This document shows, one piece after another, positions 16,801 through 23,837 of a stretch of 64,000 bases of DNA. A program made the translations under genes and the position numbers. Location: the NCBI GenBank assembly GCA_031256825.1, contig JAIRPV010000006.1, forward strand, positions 33,092 to 97,091, written 5' to 3'. Source of the DNA: Oscillospiraceae bacterium. Its GTDB lineage: Bacteria > Bacillota > Clostridia > Oscillospirales > Acutalibacteraceae. Each line of letters opens with the position of its first letter. Positions within the stretch are counted from its first letter, which is position 1. The notes below the pieces were generated by a model. The model searched no databases and had not been told where the DNA came from. It saw only the letters and a list, made by a program, of their open reading frames with translations.

Positions 16801-17524
16801 GGCGCTGCAAGCAAAAACGCCAGAACAACTGCCCCTGCTGGTCAAATTGCCGGGCGGCTCTCCCCCAGCCCCGTCCTCTGTTGCCTGCATTGGCATCCCC
16901 TACGGCGGCGGCAGCTTCAGCGCCTGGGCGGACGTTGCCCGGGAACTGCCCATTCCGGTATACGCCGCGCAGACCGGCCATGTGGAACCGGAACGGCTGC
17001 TGGAAGAAATCCGCGCTCTGCCCCAGCGAACGTTTATTGTCATGGGCAGCTGCGTGGGCGCCGGGCTTGCCGTGGTTCTGTCGCAGCGGCTGGAAGCCGA
17101 AGGCTGCCTGGCCGGTCTGGTGATCGCCGCTTCCGCGCCGCCCCCTCTGGCGCAGCTTTATGGCCGCTGGTACAATCCCTGGCTGCTGCGCGGCCCCCGC
17201 CAAACCAACCGGGCGCTGCAGCGGCTCAGCGGACGAAACATTTATCTTGGATCGCGCGAAATCGCGAACCTCCGCGCCGACGCCGCCTTTTTTTTGCGCT
17301 GGCTGGCGCGGCGTCGCCACGTTTCAGTCCAAGCGCCCATCCGCTTGGTCTATAGCAGCGCCGATCCCATGCTGCGCCGCATCCGCGTGCGCCGCCGCTG
17401 GGAGCGCCTGTTCGGCAAACCGCTCAGCGAAACCGTGATCCCCGGCGGCATGCACGATATCGTGCACACGCACGCAAAAGAAGCCGCAGCGGCGGTGATG
17501 GCAACGTTGGAAAATAACGCGTAA
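13808..17524 (+). CDS. Single-module NRPS: C-A-T-TE
   Basis: 1,238 aa from a TTG start at 13808 behind a strong GGGGGAGG site. Domains by eye: condensation about 1-430 with HHMISDAW near 128-135; adenylation about 440-905 with YTSGSTGQPKG near 581, SYAFDVSAWE near 625 and NLYGPTECTVDV; carrier about 925-1000 with the attachment Ser967 in CGLSSLD; thioesterase about 1015-1238. Aligning A4-A5 by eye gives pocket residues D-V-W-H-I-S-L-V-D plus the A10 Lys, close to published serine codes. The thioesterase nucleophile position in GSCVG is Cys1082 rather than Ser; a conserved-looking His lies in GGMHD. With the upstream ligase and carrier, the product is probably an N-acylated amino acid (serine if the code holds) or its lactone. 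A hairpin follows the stop. Confidence 0.93.
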   Translation: MGCFALTGPQRNIFDLEQFSGGALSVTISGFALWSGAPDESALQRALNLLLQTNDALRLRLAPQGQYVAPYAEEAFPVRRFGSLEELRAWAAAQAREPMDPAGPLYRLAVVAVESPREKSAGLFAQLHHMISDAWSLARLADLFHTYYHNPQPEECPSYRLFAEKEAQYLQSERRARDKAFWLEQFAQPPEPCLLARKPASSLAVARCETLLSPQEAQPLREFAAREGLSLYNLLITALAAYLYRLRGQTDLCVGTTTLGRSNAAMKKTVGMFAGTAPVPIHLAPNASLPQNARALKGILLGLLRHDGFGYPDLLAQLKQQSGFSGRFYDVLFTYVNAVMPNMGENLEGIWTYPCNVQAETLQINVSDRAGNGSMLFLYDYHTESLTEREVEQIHKRLLTLLRDALAHPDRSLDQLELLCEEDQAAWDQLNQTDHDVTIRPVHKFFEDQAAANPRRPAVMFHEERLTYGELNAWANRIAALLRENNIVPGSVVAVRMERCLELLPTLLGIMKAGACYLPLLPEWPEARVKFVLEDARAALLLCQPGCEAKEFHCITTEQLHNLPCGSAASSDDPSLLAYVMYTSGSTGQPKGVCVGQDSLCNRLLWMDAAYPLSPDETLIQKTSYAFDVSAWELFWPLMQGRALLLPEPGAQRDPRRLARLIRRHGIETIHFVPSMLILFLEEIAASKTKLPSLRRIIVSGEALTPALNRRFHEIFPHAKTRLINLYGPTECTVDVLSYDCKPGDDEIPVGKPVWNTGCYVLGAGGALLPPGEVGELCVTGVQLARGYANPALNDGRFEWHPRLGRIYRTGDLCRLRGDGQILYHGRNDSQIKIRGQRVELGEIERQLEQAPGVIQAAALFENERLQAFCVANENYDEAAALQYLRTQVPAYMIPDRLFRLAELPLGANGKLDRKQLKGKRETGGGKRKIAPPESETERQIIAAVRAQLGGEDVSLSEAPSRCGLSSLDIVSVTIALEAHGLRLGVSDFYAAEDFRALALQAKTPEQLPLLVKLPGGSPPAPSSVACIGIPYGGGSFSAWADVARELPIPVYAAQTGHVEPERLLEEIRALPQRTFIVMGSCVGAGLAVVLSQRLEAEGCLAGLVIAASAPPPLAQLYGRWYNPWLLRGPRQTNRALQRLSGRNIYLGSREIANLRADAAFFLRWLARRRHVSVQAPIRLVYSSADPMLRRIRVRRRWERLFGKPLSETVIPGGMHDIVHTHAKEAAAAVMATLENNA

Positions 17525-17529
17525 CAAAA

Positions 17530-17557
17530 CGAACCATCCCCAATGGAGGATGGTTCG
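17530..17557. terminator. Hairpin between convergent genes
   Basis: A 10-bp perfect stem (CGAACCATCC / GGATGGTTCG) with an 8-nt loop lies 6 nt after the NRPS stop and 28 nt before the end of the convergent carboxypeptidase gene. There is no T-run on either side, so termination is inferred from position and symmetry. Confidence 0.5.
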
Positions 17558-17584
17558 CTGTTGCAACCGCCGGGGCCGTTCCTT

Positions 17585-19003
17585 TTATCTGCGCCGGGTC
17601 TCCCGCTCCGCGTTGGGCAGCACCCGCAGCTGCCGCTCGCGGCGCTTCGCGCGGGTTTGCAAAAATACAACCGCAAGATAGATGCCCCCGGCAATCAGCA
17701 CCGCCGCAAGCATCGCTTTGGCCAGGGTTGACCGAACGGCCTGCTTTGCCAGCGATACCAAAAACATGGCGGCGCTGCGGCCAACGGCCTCGGCCGCTAC
17801 CAAATCAACCCGCGCAAACTCCTCCCCGGCATATAAAATCCGCGCTTTTCCAATCACCTGTCCTTTTTTCACAGGCGCCATAACGCTCTGGGGCGTCAGA
17901 TCCGGGATCGGCTCGATGAGCACGCTGCCGCTGCCAACGCCTTCGGGCACAAAGGCGGCCAGCGCCTCGGCGGGCATCAACTGTACGTGATCCACATTGC
18001 GCGCCATTTCCACAGGGAGTTCCGCAACGGCCTTCGCCGGATCGGTCACCTGCCGCAGTTTGATGTGCGCGAAACTCCAGTCCAGCAGGGCCTTCGCGTC
18101 CACAAAAGCGGTGTTTTTCAGGTAGGTATCCGCGCCCAGCGTCACTTTGTCGCCGCGCATCACCACGCAAAGATAATGAAACCCGCCGCGGGAGGCCCGC
18201 GTGACCACGCAGTCACCCGCATTTTTTGTTGTGCCGGTTTTCACGCCGGAAACGTCGGCGCTGAAATAGTCGCGGTAGCCGCGGCTCATCATTTTATTTG
18301 TATTGATCAGGTTACGCGGGCGGGGATTTTTGTTTGTGGCAGGCAGTTCATAGGTGCGCGTAGCGCAGATTTTTTCAAACAGCGCGTTGCCTTTAAAGTC
18401 GCGGCTGAGCGCGTAGCGCGTGATCGCCGCAATATCTTTGGCCGTTGTGTAATGCCCTTCCTCGTCCATGCCGTGAACGTTCATGAAGTGAGTGTCCTTG
18501 CAGCCTAACCGGCTGACAAAACTGTTCATCTGCGCCACAAAGGCCTCCTGGCTGCCGGCAACATAATCGGCCAGAATGGCGGCGGCTTCGTTGGCGCTGG
18601 GCACCATCATGCAATAAAGCAGCTGCTCCACAGTGAGCACCTCGCCGATGCGGATGCCCGCGTTGGAGCTGTTGGTGCCGTAGAACATGCTGATGCAATA
18701 GGGCTTTACGGTGATCGGCTCCTCCAGGTTGCGGCAGTATTCCAGGGTAAGAATCGCCGTGACAATTTTCGTCAGCGACGCGGGCGCTGTTCGCACCGTG
18801 TCGTTCTGGCTAAAGATCACGCTGCCGTCGTCCAGGCTTTCCAGCAGCAAAATTTCCGACACGCCGGAAAGATTTGGGACGTCGCGCAATAAATTGTTAA
18901 AGGCGGCCCCCGCAGGCACAGCCTGCCCAAAGAGCAGCAGCGCGGCAACGCACGCCGCCGCCAGCCACGCGGCAAAAATTTTAGTTTTTTTCGGGTAACC
19001 CAT
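17585..19003 (-). CDS. D-alanyl-D-alanine carboxypeptidase (peptidase S11)
   Basis: 472 aa from ATG 19003. A TTG at 19009 is in frame but touches the AGGCAGG site, so the ATG is preferred. Signal peptide at about 10-34. The three penicillin-binding motifs are present: SLTK with nucleophile Ser76 and Lys79, SAN in the second motif, and KTG in VKTGTTKNAGD. A C-terminal hydrophobic helix (about residues 425-450) followed by Arg/Lys gives a membrane anchor with a basic tail. The family trims the terminal D-Ala of peptidoglycan stem peptides; DacF-type members serve sporulation, but the sequence does not distinguish DacA from DacF. Single gene, convergent with the NRPS operon. Confidence 0.93.
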   Translation of the reverse strand: MGYPKKTKIFAAWLAAACVAALLLFGQAVPAGAAFNNLLRDVPNLSGVSEILLLESLDDGSVIFSQNDTVRTAPASLTKIVTAILTLEYCRNLEEPITVKPYCISMFYGTNSSNAGIRIGEVLTVEQLLYCMMVPSANEAAAILADYVAGSQEAFVAQMNSFVSRLGCKDTHFMNVHGMDEEGHYTTAKDIAAITRYALSRDFKGNALFEKICATRTYELPATNKNPRPRNLINTNKMMSRGYRDYFSADVSGVKTGTTKNAGDCVVTRASRGGFHYLCVVMRGDKVTLGADTYLKNTAFVDAKALLDWSFAHIKLRQVTDPAKAVAELPVEMARNVDHVQLMPAEALAAFVPEGVGSGSVLIEPIPDLTPQSVMAPVKKGQVIGKARILYAGEEFARVDLVAAEAVGRSAAMFLVSLAKQAVRSTLAKAMLAAVLIAGGIYLAVVFLQTRAKRRERQLRVLPNAERETRRR

Positions 19004-19044
19004 AGACAACCTGCCTCAAATGTAGTATACTAGACGTTAGATTT

Positions 19045-19057
19045 CAGACGCCGTCTG
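19045..19057. promoter_or_regulatory. 13-nt palindrome upstream of the carboxypeptidase
   Basis: CAGACG-C-CGTCTG, a perfect odd palindrome 42 nt upstream of the carboxypeptidase ATG and 110 nt upstream of the divergent phosphoesterase. A TATACT at 19026-19031 (minus strand) could be the -10 element of the carboxypeptidase, which would put the palindrome at its -35 region, as expected of an operator. The regulator is unknown. Confidence 0.35.
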
Positions 19058-19166
19058 CAATCCCATACGATTCCTTACGGGATCGCATCCAGTCCGGTAT
19101 TTATTATATCACTGAATCATACAAAAGAAAAGCCCCTTTTGTAAATTTTATGGGAGGATCACCGCT

Positions 19167-19844
19167 ATGATTTATGTCACGGGGGACATCCACGGGGATT
19201 TTGGCCGTTTCCGGTCGCCGGAAACGCGGCAGTTAAAAAAAGGCGACACACTGCTGATCTGCGGGGATTTCGGATTTCTCTGGGATGGCACGAAGGCCGA
19301 GCAAACCCTGCTGAAAAAAATCGGCAAGCTGAAGTACCGCGTATGTTTCATCGACGGGGTGCACGAAAACTTCAGCCTGCTCAACCAGTTCCCGGCAGAA
19401 GAGTTCTGCGGCGGGCAGGCGCGGCAAATATCCGGCAATCTCTGGCACTTAATGCGCGGGGAAATTTATACCATGGAAGGCAAGCGCATCTTCACCATGG
19501 GCGGCGGCGTCAGCCCCGACGACGACTTCCGCGCGCCGGACGACAACCGGCTGCGCTGGGAAATCCCCTCGAAAGAGGAACTGAACCGGGCGCTCGACAA
19601 CTTGCGGCGCGCGGGCACTGTGGATTATATTGTTACCCACGAACCGCCCATGCGCGTCAAGAGCTTCCTCCAGCTCAAGCAGAACGCCAACACCAGCGAC
19701 GTCACAGGCCTGAACACGTTCTTCGAAGAAATCGGCAAGCTGTGCAGTTTCCGGCGCTGGTTTTTCGGCTCCATGCACGTGGATAAGCTCATTGCCAGCA
19801 CCCATGCGGCGGTGTTCCGCAAGGTGCTGCGGATGGATATGTAA
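19167..19844 (+). CDS. Calcineurin-like metallophosphoesterase
   Basis: 225 aa, start supported by GGGAGGA 9 nt upstream. The five metallophosphoesterase blocks are visible: GDIHG near residue 6, GDFGFLWDG, DGVHENF (a GNHE variant), VTHEPP and the final GSMHVD. These supply the two-metal site used to hydrolyse phosphoesters. Small single-domain members act on diverse substrates (protein phosphates, cyclic nucleotides, diadenosine tetraphosphate), and nothing here picks one. Monocistronic: its own ribosome binding site, a hairpin behind it and oppositely oriented neighbours. Confidence 0.9.
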   Translation: MIYVTGDIHGDFGRFRSPETRQLKKGDTLLICGDFGFLWDGTKAEQTLLKKIGKLKYRVCFIDGVHENFSLLNQFPAEEFCGGQARQISGNLWHLMRGEIYTMEGKRIFTMGGGVSPDDDFRAPDDNRLRWEIPSKEELNRALDNLRRAGTVDYIVTHEPPMRVKSFLQLKQNANTSDVTGLNTFFEEIGKLCSFRRWFFGSMHVDKLIASTHAAVFRKVLRMDM

Positions 19845-19880
19845 GCGGACTGAATCTAAATTGATAGTTGCGGAAACAAA

Positions 19881-19920
19881 AAACCAACCTTCCCTTTCGC
19901 CGAAAGAGAAGGTTGATTTG
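19881..19920 (+). terminator. Terminator after the phosphoesterase
   Basis: Outer stem CAACCTTC / GAAGGTTG and inner stem CTTTCG / CGAAAG form a two-part hairpin centred at 19900, followed by a short ATTTGG. An A-run precedes it, so it could also stop transcription coming from the opposite side. Confidence 0.6.
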
Positions 19921-19935
19921 GTATCTTCCCCGGTT

Positions 19936-19992
19936 TTTACTTCCTAATCCCTAATCTCCTACTGCCTACTAGCCCCTATCCCCTAATTCCTA
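19936..19992. repeat. Degenerate CCTAATC-type short repeats
   Basis: The spacer between the phosphoesterase terminator and the LRR gene consists of imperfect 7-8-mers related to CCTAATC (CCTAATC, CCTAATC, TCCTACTG, CCTACTAG, CCCCTATC, CCCTAATT). It is unlike the GC-rich coding DNA on both sides. Related strings occur in several ribosomal-operon spacers (see the finding). Confidence 0.6.
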
Positions 19993-21150
19993 TCAGAACC
20001 ACCACATCCAGAAAAATCCAAACAGGAAGTGGCGGCAGATAAACTGGAGCCAGAAGGGCCACTTTTCCCAAAGATGGTGCTTCTCGTTGCCGCTGGGCGT
20101 AACAACGGTATCCACTCTATTATAGAAATTCTCAATATCGTGCCAGCCCTTGATGAAATCCTTGTTTTTCTGCCCGTTGTTGGTAATGTTCAGTTCATTG
20201 AGCTTCGGGGTGTTGGTAATATCCAACGAAGTCAGCGCGTTCTCGCTCACGTCGAGCTTCACCAGCGCCGTATCGCCGGAAACATCCAGCGTGCTCAGCT
20301 GGTTGTTGGAAACATTCGCCGAAACCAGCGCGGTAAAGCCCTTCAGCTCCAGCGAAGCCAGTTTGTTGAAGCTGCAATTGAGATCGACCAGCGAAAGCTT
20401 TTGGGCGGAAAGATCCAGCGCGGCAAGCTGATTGTCTCCCACATGGATCGAGCGCACTTTGGGGCTCCCGGCCAGGGTAACGCTTGTCAGCTTGTTGCTC
20501 TGCGCGTTGACGCTGAGCAGCTGGGGCAGGTTAGAAACATCCAGCGCCGCCAGTTGGTTGTGTGTGCATTCGACATACATCAGGTTTGCCAGCCCCGCAA
20601 CATTCAATGCCGTCAGCTTGTTGTCGTTCACATTAAGCTCTTTCAGCGCCGTGCAGGGTGTCGCGTCTATGGATGTCAGCTTGTTATTGTTAGCGGTCAA
20701 ACTCGCCAGCGCTTCGCAGCCGGTCAGCGTCAGGGCGGTCAGTTCGTTGTGGCCCGCTTCGAGCTGGATCAGGCCTGCCGGGATCTTCAGCGCGGAAAGC
20801 TTGTTGTAACTGCATTTCAGCGTTTCCAAGCCGCCCAGCATGCTCACATCAAGGCTGGTGAGCGCGTTGTTGCCAACGTTGAGCGTCTTCAGCCCGGTGA
20901 AGAGCGCAATCCCGGCCAGGCTCGAGATATCCTGCCGGGCCAAATCAAGCGCGCTTAGCCCCTGCGCCTCTTCCTCCGTGATGGGCAGATTCTGAGAATA
21001 GGGCTTTCCCAAGGCAAGATAGACCGCTTTTTTGAAGTTGGCGTCTGTGATCTGCCCGGAAATGTCGTCGGCGGCAATGGCGTTCAGCGCACCGGCCCCT
21101 AAACCGATCACAAACAGCAAAGCCATTAAAATACTAACTATTCGCTTCAT
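19993..21150 (-). CDS. Secreted leucine-rich-repeat protein, hydrophobic C-tail
   Basis: 385 aa, start behind AAGGAGGA. Signal peptide at about 1-26, ending in the region of NAIAAD. After a short DISGQITDANFKKAV region come about a dozen 20-22 residue leucine-rich repeats of the type LxxLxVxxNxLTxLDVS (about 70-330). The last 25 residues are strikingly aromatic, ending FGFFWMWWF, preceded by a charged LWEK. That resembles a membrane-inserting tail. A second LRR protein at 32980-34020 has the same architecture. Such repeats usually bind protein or glycan ligands at the cell surface; the ligand is unknown. Minus-strand single gene with a TATTAT -10 preceded by TGG at 21182-21190. Confidence 0.85.
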   Translation of the reverse strand: MKRIVSILMALLFVIGLGAGALNAIAADDISGQITDANFKKAVYLALGKPYSQNLPITEEEAQGLSALDLARQDISSLAGIALFTGLKTLNVGNNALTSLDVSMLGGLETLKCSYNKLSALKIPAGLIQLEAGHNELTALTLTGCEALASLTANNNKLTSIDATPCTALKELNVNDNKLTALNVAGLANLMYVECTHNQLAALDVSNLPQLLSVNAQSNKLTSVTLAGSPKVRSIHVGDNQLAALDLSAQKLSLVDLNCSFNKLASLELKGFTALVSANVSNNQLSTLDVSGDTALVKLDVSENALTSLDITNTPKLNELNITNNGQKNKDFIKGWHDIENFYNRVDTVVTPSGNEKHHLWEKWPFWLQFICRHFLFGFFWMWWF

Positions 21151-21274
21151 AACAGATTCCTCCTTTTAGTTCTATAGCTTCATAATACCACATTCGCCGA
21201 CAAAAGGGAAGCACAAAATTCAGTTTCTCCCATTTGCACAAAAATGAAGTCTTCGTTTTGTTTATATTGCCCCT

Positions 21275-21439
21275 TTACTTTTGGGTAATCAGCCCCATTC
21301 CGCCGGGCACCGAGCCAACAATCACCGTTTCCGCAAGGCAAACAGTGAGATCCACGTTCGTCTGCTGCGCCCCGCCGGGCAAAATAACGGCAATCGTCAC
21401 GCGCAGCTCCATGAGAATGCGGTGCATGGTCTGCACCAC
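21275..21439 (-). pseudogene. yunB: yunB 3' fragment, interrupted by recombinase element
   Basis: The frame reads about 54 residues: VVQTMHRILMEL, then a hydrophobic ILPGG stretch and LAETVIVGSVPGG, and stops at 21275. This matches my recollection of the C-terminal end of YunB, a sporulation protein (typical pattern: QTxHRIxxE, then AETVIVGxVP). YunB is about 250 aa, so some 200 N-terminal residues are missing. The fragment begins about 5 nt after the stop codon of the serine recombinase on the same strand, with no start codon or ribosome binding site of its own. That fits insertion of an element into yunB. No N-terminal half is visible up to 25361. Family assignment is by pattern memory, without a database search. 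Confidence 0.65.
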
Positions 21440-21443
21440 ACCT

Positions 21444-23063
21444 CTATAAGGATACTGCTTCGCCGGGCAGCCGCCCAATGAACCTGTAGTGGATTTCGAT
21501 CACCCTGCGCCGGTTTTTGCTGTGGGGCGCGCCGGTTGCTTCATGGATGAAAATCTTCTCCACGAAGTCCAGCAATATTTCGCGCGTGAGTTCCTGCACC
21601 GTGCCATACTGCTGCGCCAATTGCAAAAATCGCGCGGCGTTGTCTTCGCCTTTCGCGCCTGCGGTAAGCTTTGCATCCAACTGCGCGATCTGCTCTGTCA
21701 GCTGCTGCAACTCCGTTTGATAGCCGCCGCACAAGTCCGCAAACATCCCATCGGAAAGCAGGCCGCTGGCATTTTGCTCAAAGGCACGGCGCACAAGGCT
21801 CCGCAGTTCGCTTTCCCGGCGTTTGCAGCGGGCCAGCTCCCGCGCTTCGTTTGCCAAACCGTCTTCTGTTCCGTTCTTCAAAAGTTCGACAAAAGCATCC
21901 CGGTCAAAACTAGCTTGCAGCACCAGATTGATGTTCGACAGCACGGCTTCCCGCAGGGCTGTGTAGCCGATATGGTGCGACGAACACGGGTTTTCCGCAC
22001 CATTGCGGTTGCCGCTGCGGTAGGTGGCGCAGTTGAACGCGCCTTCGCCGCCGCGCATGGTGGGGCACGAAAGAAACCGCATCCCCTTGCCGCACTCGGC
22101 ACACACCAGCAGCCCGGCAAAAATATTTTCGTGGCCAATCTGGTTTTCCCGTTGCTTCACGGCTACGAGGGGCTGCACGCGGTCAAACAGCTGCTGGCTG
22201 ACCAGTGGGGCATGGGTGTTCTCCACAATGATCCAGTCTTCCTGCGGCACCCGCACGAGCTTCTGCATTTTAAAGGACTTTGACGCCAATCGGTGGTTCA
22301 CCATATGGCCCAGGTACATGGGGTTGCGCAAAATGCCCGCGACGGTCTTGTCGCTCCAGTCCCAGGGGCAGTCCGGGTCGAACTTGCTTTGCAAACTGCC
22401 GCTGCGCTGAAATTCCAGCGCGGAAGGGATGAGGATTTTCTTCTCATATAATTGCCGCGCAATGCGGTACACCCCCATGCCGTCCGCCGCCAGCTGGAAC
22501 ATCCAGCGCACCGTATCCGCCGTTTCCTCATCGATCACCAACCGGTGCCGGTCTGCCGGGTCTTTGATGTAGCCGTAGGGCGCGCGTCCGCCGTAGTGTT
22601 CACCGGCAAGGGCGCGGGTGCGCTTGGCTGTGCGCACTTTCTTGCTGATATCCCGTGCATAGTACTCGTTGATCACGCTTTTGAACGGCATAATCTCATT
22701 TTCGCCGTGGGCCGTGTCGATTCCATCGTTCAAAGCGATAAAACGCACGTCGTTTTCCAGAAAATGCATCTCGGTATAATACGCCACCATCGCGTTGTTC
22801 CTGCCAAGCCTGCTGAGGTCTTTGCAGATCACAGTTGAGATTTTGCCCGCTTCAATGTCGGCAATCATGCGCTGAAAATTCGGGCGATCGAAACTGGTGC
22901 CTGAGTACCCATCGTCAATATACTCGCTGGCCGCCAAGCCGTGTTCCTTGGCATATCGCTGGAGCATCATGCGCTGGGTTTGGATGCTATTGGATTCGGC
23001 GTCGCCGCCGTCATCCCGTGAAAGGCGGCAATAAAGCGCCGCCGTGTTTGCTTGTCGTTTCAA
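21444..23063 (-). CDS. Large serine recombinase (TnpX/phage integrase type)
   Basis: 539 aa from TTG 23063, which follows AGAGGAG by about 8 nt; an ATG at 23111 with a weaker site would add 16 residues. Resolvase catalytic domain: ALYCRLSRDD with the nucleophilic Ser near residue 14, DDGYSGTSFDRP, and ICKDLSRLGRNN. A recombinase domain follows (PYGYIKDP, WSDKTVAGILRNPMYLGHM), then a zinc ribbon (CAECGKGM and a later Cys pair) and a coiled C-terminal segment rich in Glu, Leu and Gln. The family integrates and excises phages or conjugative transposons by site-specific cleavage. The stop lies against the yunB fragment, where an attachment-site junction would be expected. Confidence 0.93.
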   Translation of the reverse strand: MKRQANTAALYCRLSRDDGGDAESNSIQTQRMMLQRYAKEHGLAASEYIDDGYSGTSFDRPNFQRMIADIEAGKISTVICKDLSRLGRNNAMVAYYTEMHFLENDVRFIALNDGIDTAHGENEIMPFKSVINEYYARDISKKVRTAKRTRALAGEHYGGRAPYGYIKDPADRHRLVIDEETADTVRWMFQLAADGMGVYRIARQLYEKKILIPSALEFQRSGSLQSKFDPDCPWDWSDKTVAGILRNPMYLGHMVNHRLASKSFKMQKLVRVPQEDWIIVENTHAPLVSQQLFDRVQPLVAVKQRENQIGHENIFAGLLVCAECGKGMRFLSCPTMRGGEGAFNCATYRSGNRNGAENPCSSHHIGYTALREAVLSNINLVLQASFDRDAFVELLKNGTEDGLANEARELARCKRRESELRSLVRRAFEQNASGLLSDGMFADLCGGYQTELQQLTEQIAQLDAKLTAGAKGEDNAARFLQLAQQYGTVQELTREILLDFVEKIFIHEATGAPHSKNRRRVIEIHYRFIGRLPGEAVSL

Positions 23064-23134
23064 TCCATCGCTCCTCTCGCAAACAAGCAAACGGCTGATT
23101 TGCCTGCCCATGATACCTCTTCACGGACAGACAG

Positions 23135-23317
23135 TCAAATCGTTTCTTCCTGTTTTTCAGGAGATTCTTTCCCCATGTCCTCTGCATGCAAATTGCGCAG
23201 GGCGCGGGCCGAAAGGATTTCTTCGAGCTTTATTTGATCGCCAAACACGGCGCGAATTTCATATGTACAACTTGCATCTTGAAATTCCTGAACCTGATAG
23301 GGGCGTTTTGTAGGCAT
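23135..23317 (-). CDS. Small hypothetical protein upstream of recombinase
   Basis: 60 aa, MPTKRPYQVQEFQDAS at the start, rich in Glu and Lys, with no membrane segment and no family I recognise. The ATG at 23317 lies 5-7 nt after GGGAGGG, but that site is inside one arm of a perfect 15-bp hairpin. The gene ends 71 nt before the recombinase start on the same strand, so the two are probably cotranscribed. A control or excision function is only a guess. Confidence 0.5.
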   Translation of the reverse strand: MPTKRPYQVQEFQDASCTYEIRAVFGDQIKLEEILSARALRNLHAEDMGKESPEKQEETI

Positions 23318-23319
23318 AA

Positions 23320-23353
23320 AATCCCTCCCGCATATTGCTATGCGGGAGGGATT
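23320..23353 (-). promoter_or_regulatory. Perfect 15-bp hairpin hiding a ribosome binding site
   Basis: The arms AATCCCTCCCGCATA (23320-23334) and TATGCGGGAGGGATT (23339-23353) pair without mismatch around TTGC. On the minus-strand RNA the 3' arm ends in GCGGGAGGGAUU, directly before the small gene's AUG, so its Shine-Dalgarno sequence is fully base-paired. The UUUU following the stem would also let it act as a weak terminator. It could be a translational switch or an attenuator for the recombinase operon. Confidence 0.6.
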
Positions 23354-23410
23354 GTACATGATACCAGAGCGAAAGACAGGAATATATAGGCTGGAGAGGG
23401 GTGCTGTTGC

Positions 23411-23515
23411 CTAGAACGCCGAAGCCAATGATAGCAACGATCCCCGGTGTTCGCAGGCCAAAGGCTTCAAAAACCGGAGCAATTCGCAAAATTGCCGACG
23501 GAATCTCTTGGGCAT
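23411..23515 (-). CDS. Possible 34-aa small ORF
   Basis: The ATG at 23515 follows AAAGGAG by 7 nt. The product is MPKRFRRQFCELLRFLKPLA plus 14 residues: very basic at the start and mildly amphipathic. It has no recognised homologue. It may be an element-borne small protein or chance. The remaining sequence from 23516 to 23696 shows nothing I can assign. Confidence 0.25.
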   Translation of the reverse strand: MPKRFRRQFCELLRFLKPLACEHRGSLLSLASAF

Positions 23516-23696
23516 GATGCTTCTCCTTTGTTTGAATTGTTGCTGACACTCCAATTCTACCACATTTTGAGCCGTTATGCTCTGTCTTTCTTGCACTTGC
23601 TATTGTAACACGCCGCCTCCAGTCTGGGGGAAAACTATTTTGGGGCCACATCATTGACACACGGAGAATCTGTTAGAAATTTTCTTTAAAAACCCC

Positions 23697-23725
23697 TTGA
23701 CAAATGCCGTCGTATACGTTATAAT
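23697..23725 (+). promoter_or_regulatory. Full-consensus promoter of tRNA-Leu
   Basis: TTGACA (23697-23702), a 17-nt spacer and TATAAT (23720-23725). Predicted start about 14 nt before the mature tRNA 5' end at 23746. Confidence 0.9.
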
Positions 23726-23745
23726 ATCTACACTGAGTTTTACTT

Positions 23746-23832
23746 GCGGCCATGGCGGAACTGGCAGACGCGCTAGATTCAGGTTCTAGTCGGGGCAACT
23801 CGGTGGAGGTTCAAGTCCTCTTGGCCGCACCA
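23746..23832 (+). tRNA. tRNA-Leu (anticodon CAG)
   Basis: 87 nt including an encoded CCA. Acceptor arms GCGGCCA / TGGCCGC pair perfectly. The anticodon stem CTAGA / TCTAG encloses the loop TTCAGGT, giving anticodon CAG, which reads CUG. There is a long variable arm as expected of leucine tRNAs, and the T arm contains GGTTCAAGTCC. The apparent short ORF over it (MAELADALDSG...) is a classic tRNA artefact. Confidence 0.97.
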
Positions 23833-23837
23833 AGCAG

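Noticed and set aside
21275..21478. The yunB-like frame as an intact 67-aa gene
   Set aside because: Its first 12 codons overlap the recombinase C-terminus in another frame and there is no ribosome binding site. The conserved part starts only after the recombinase stop.
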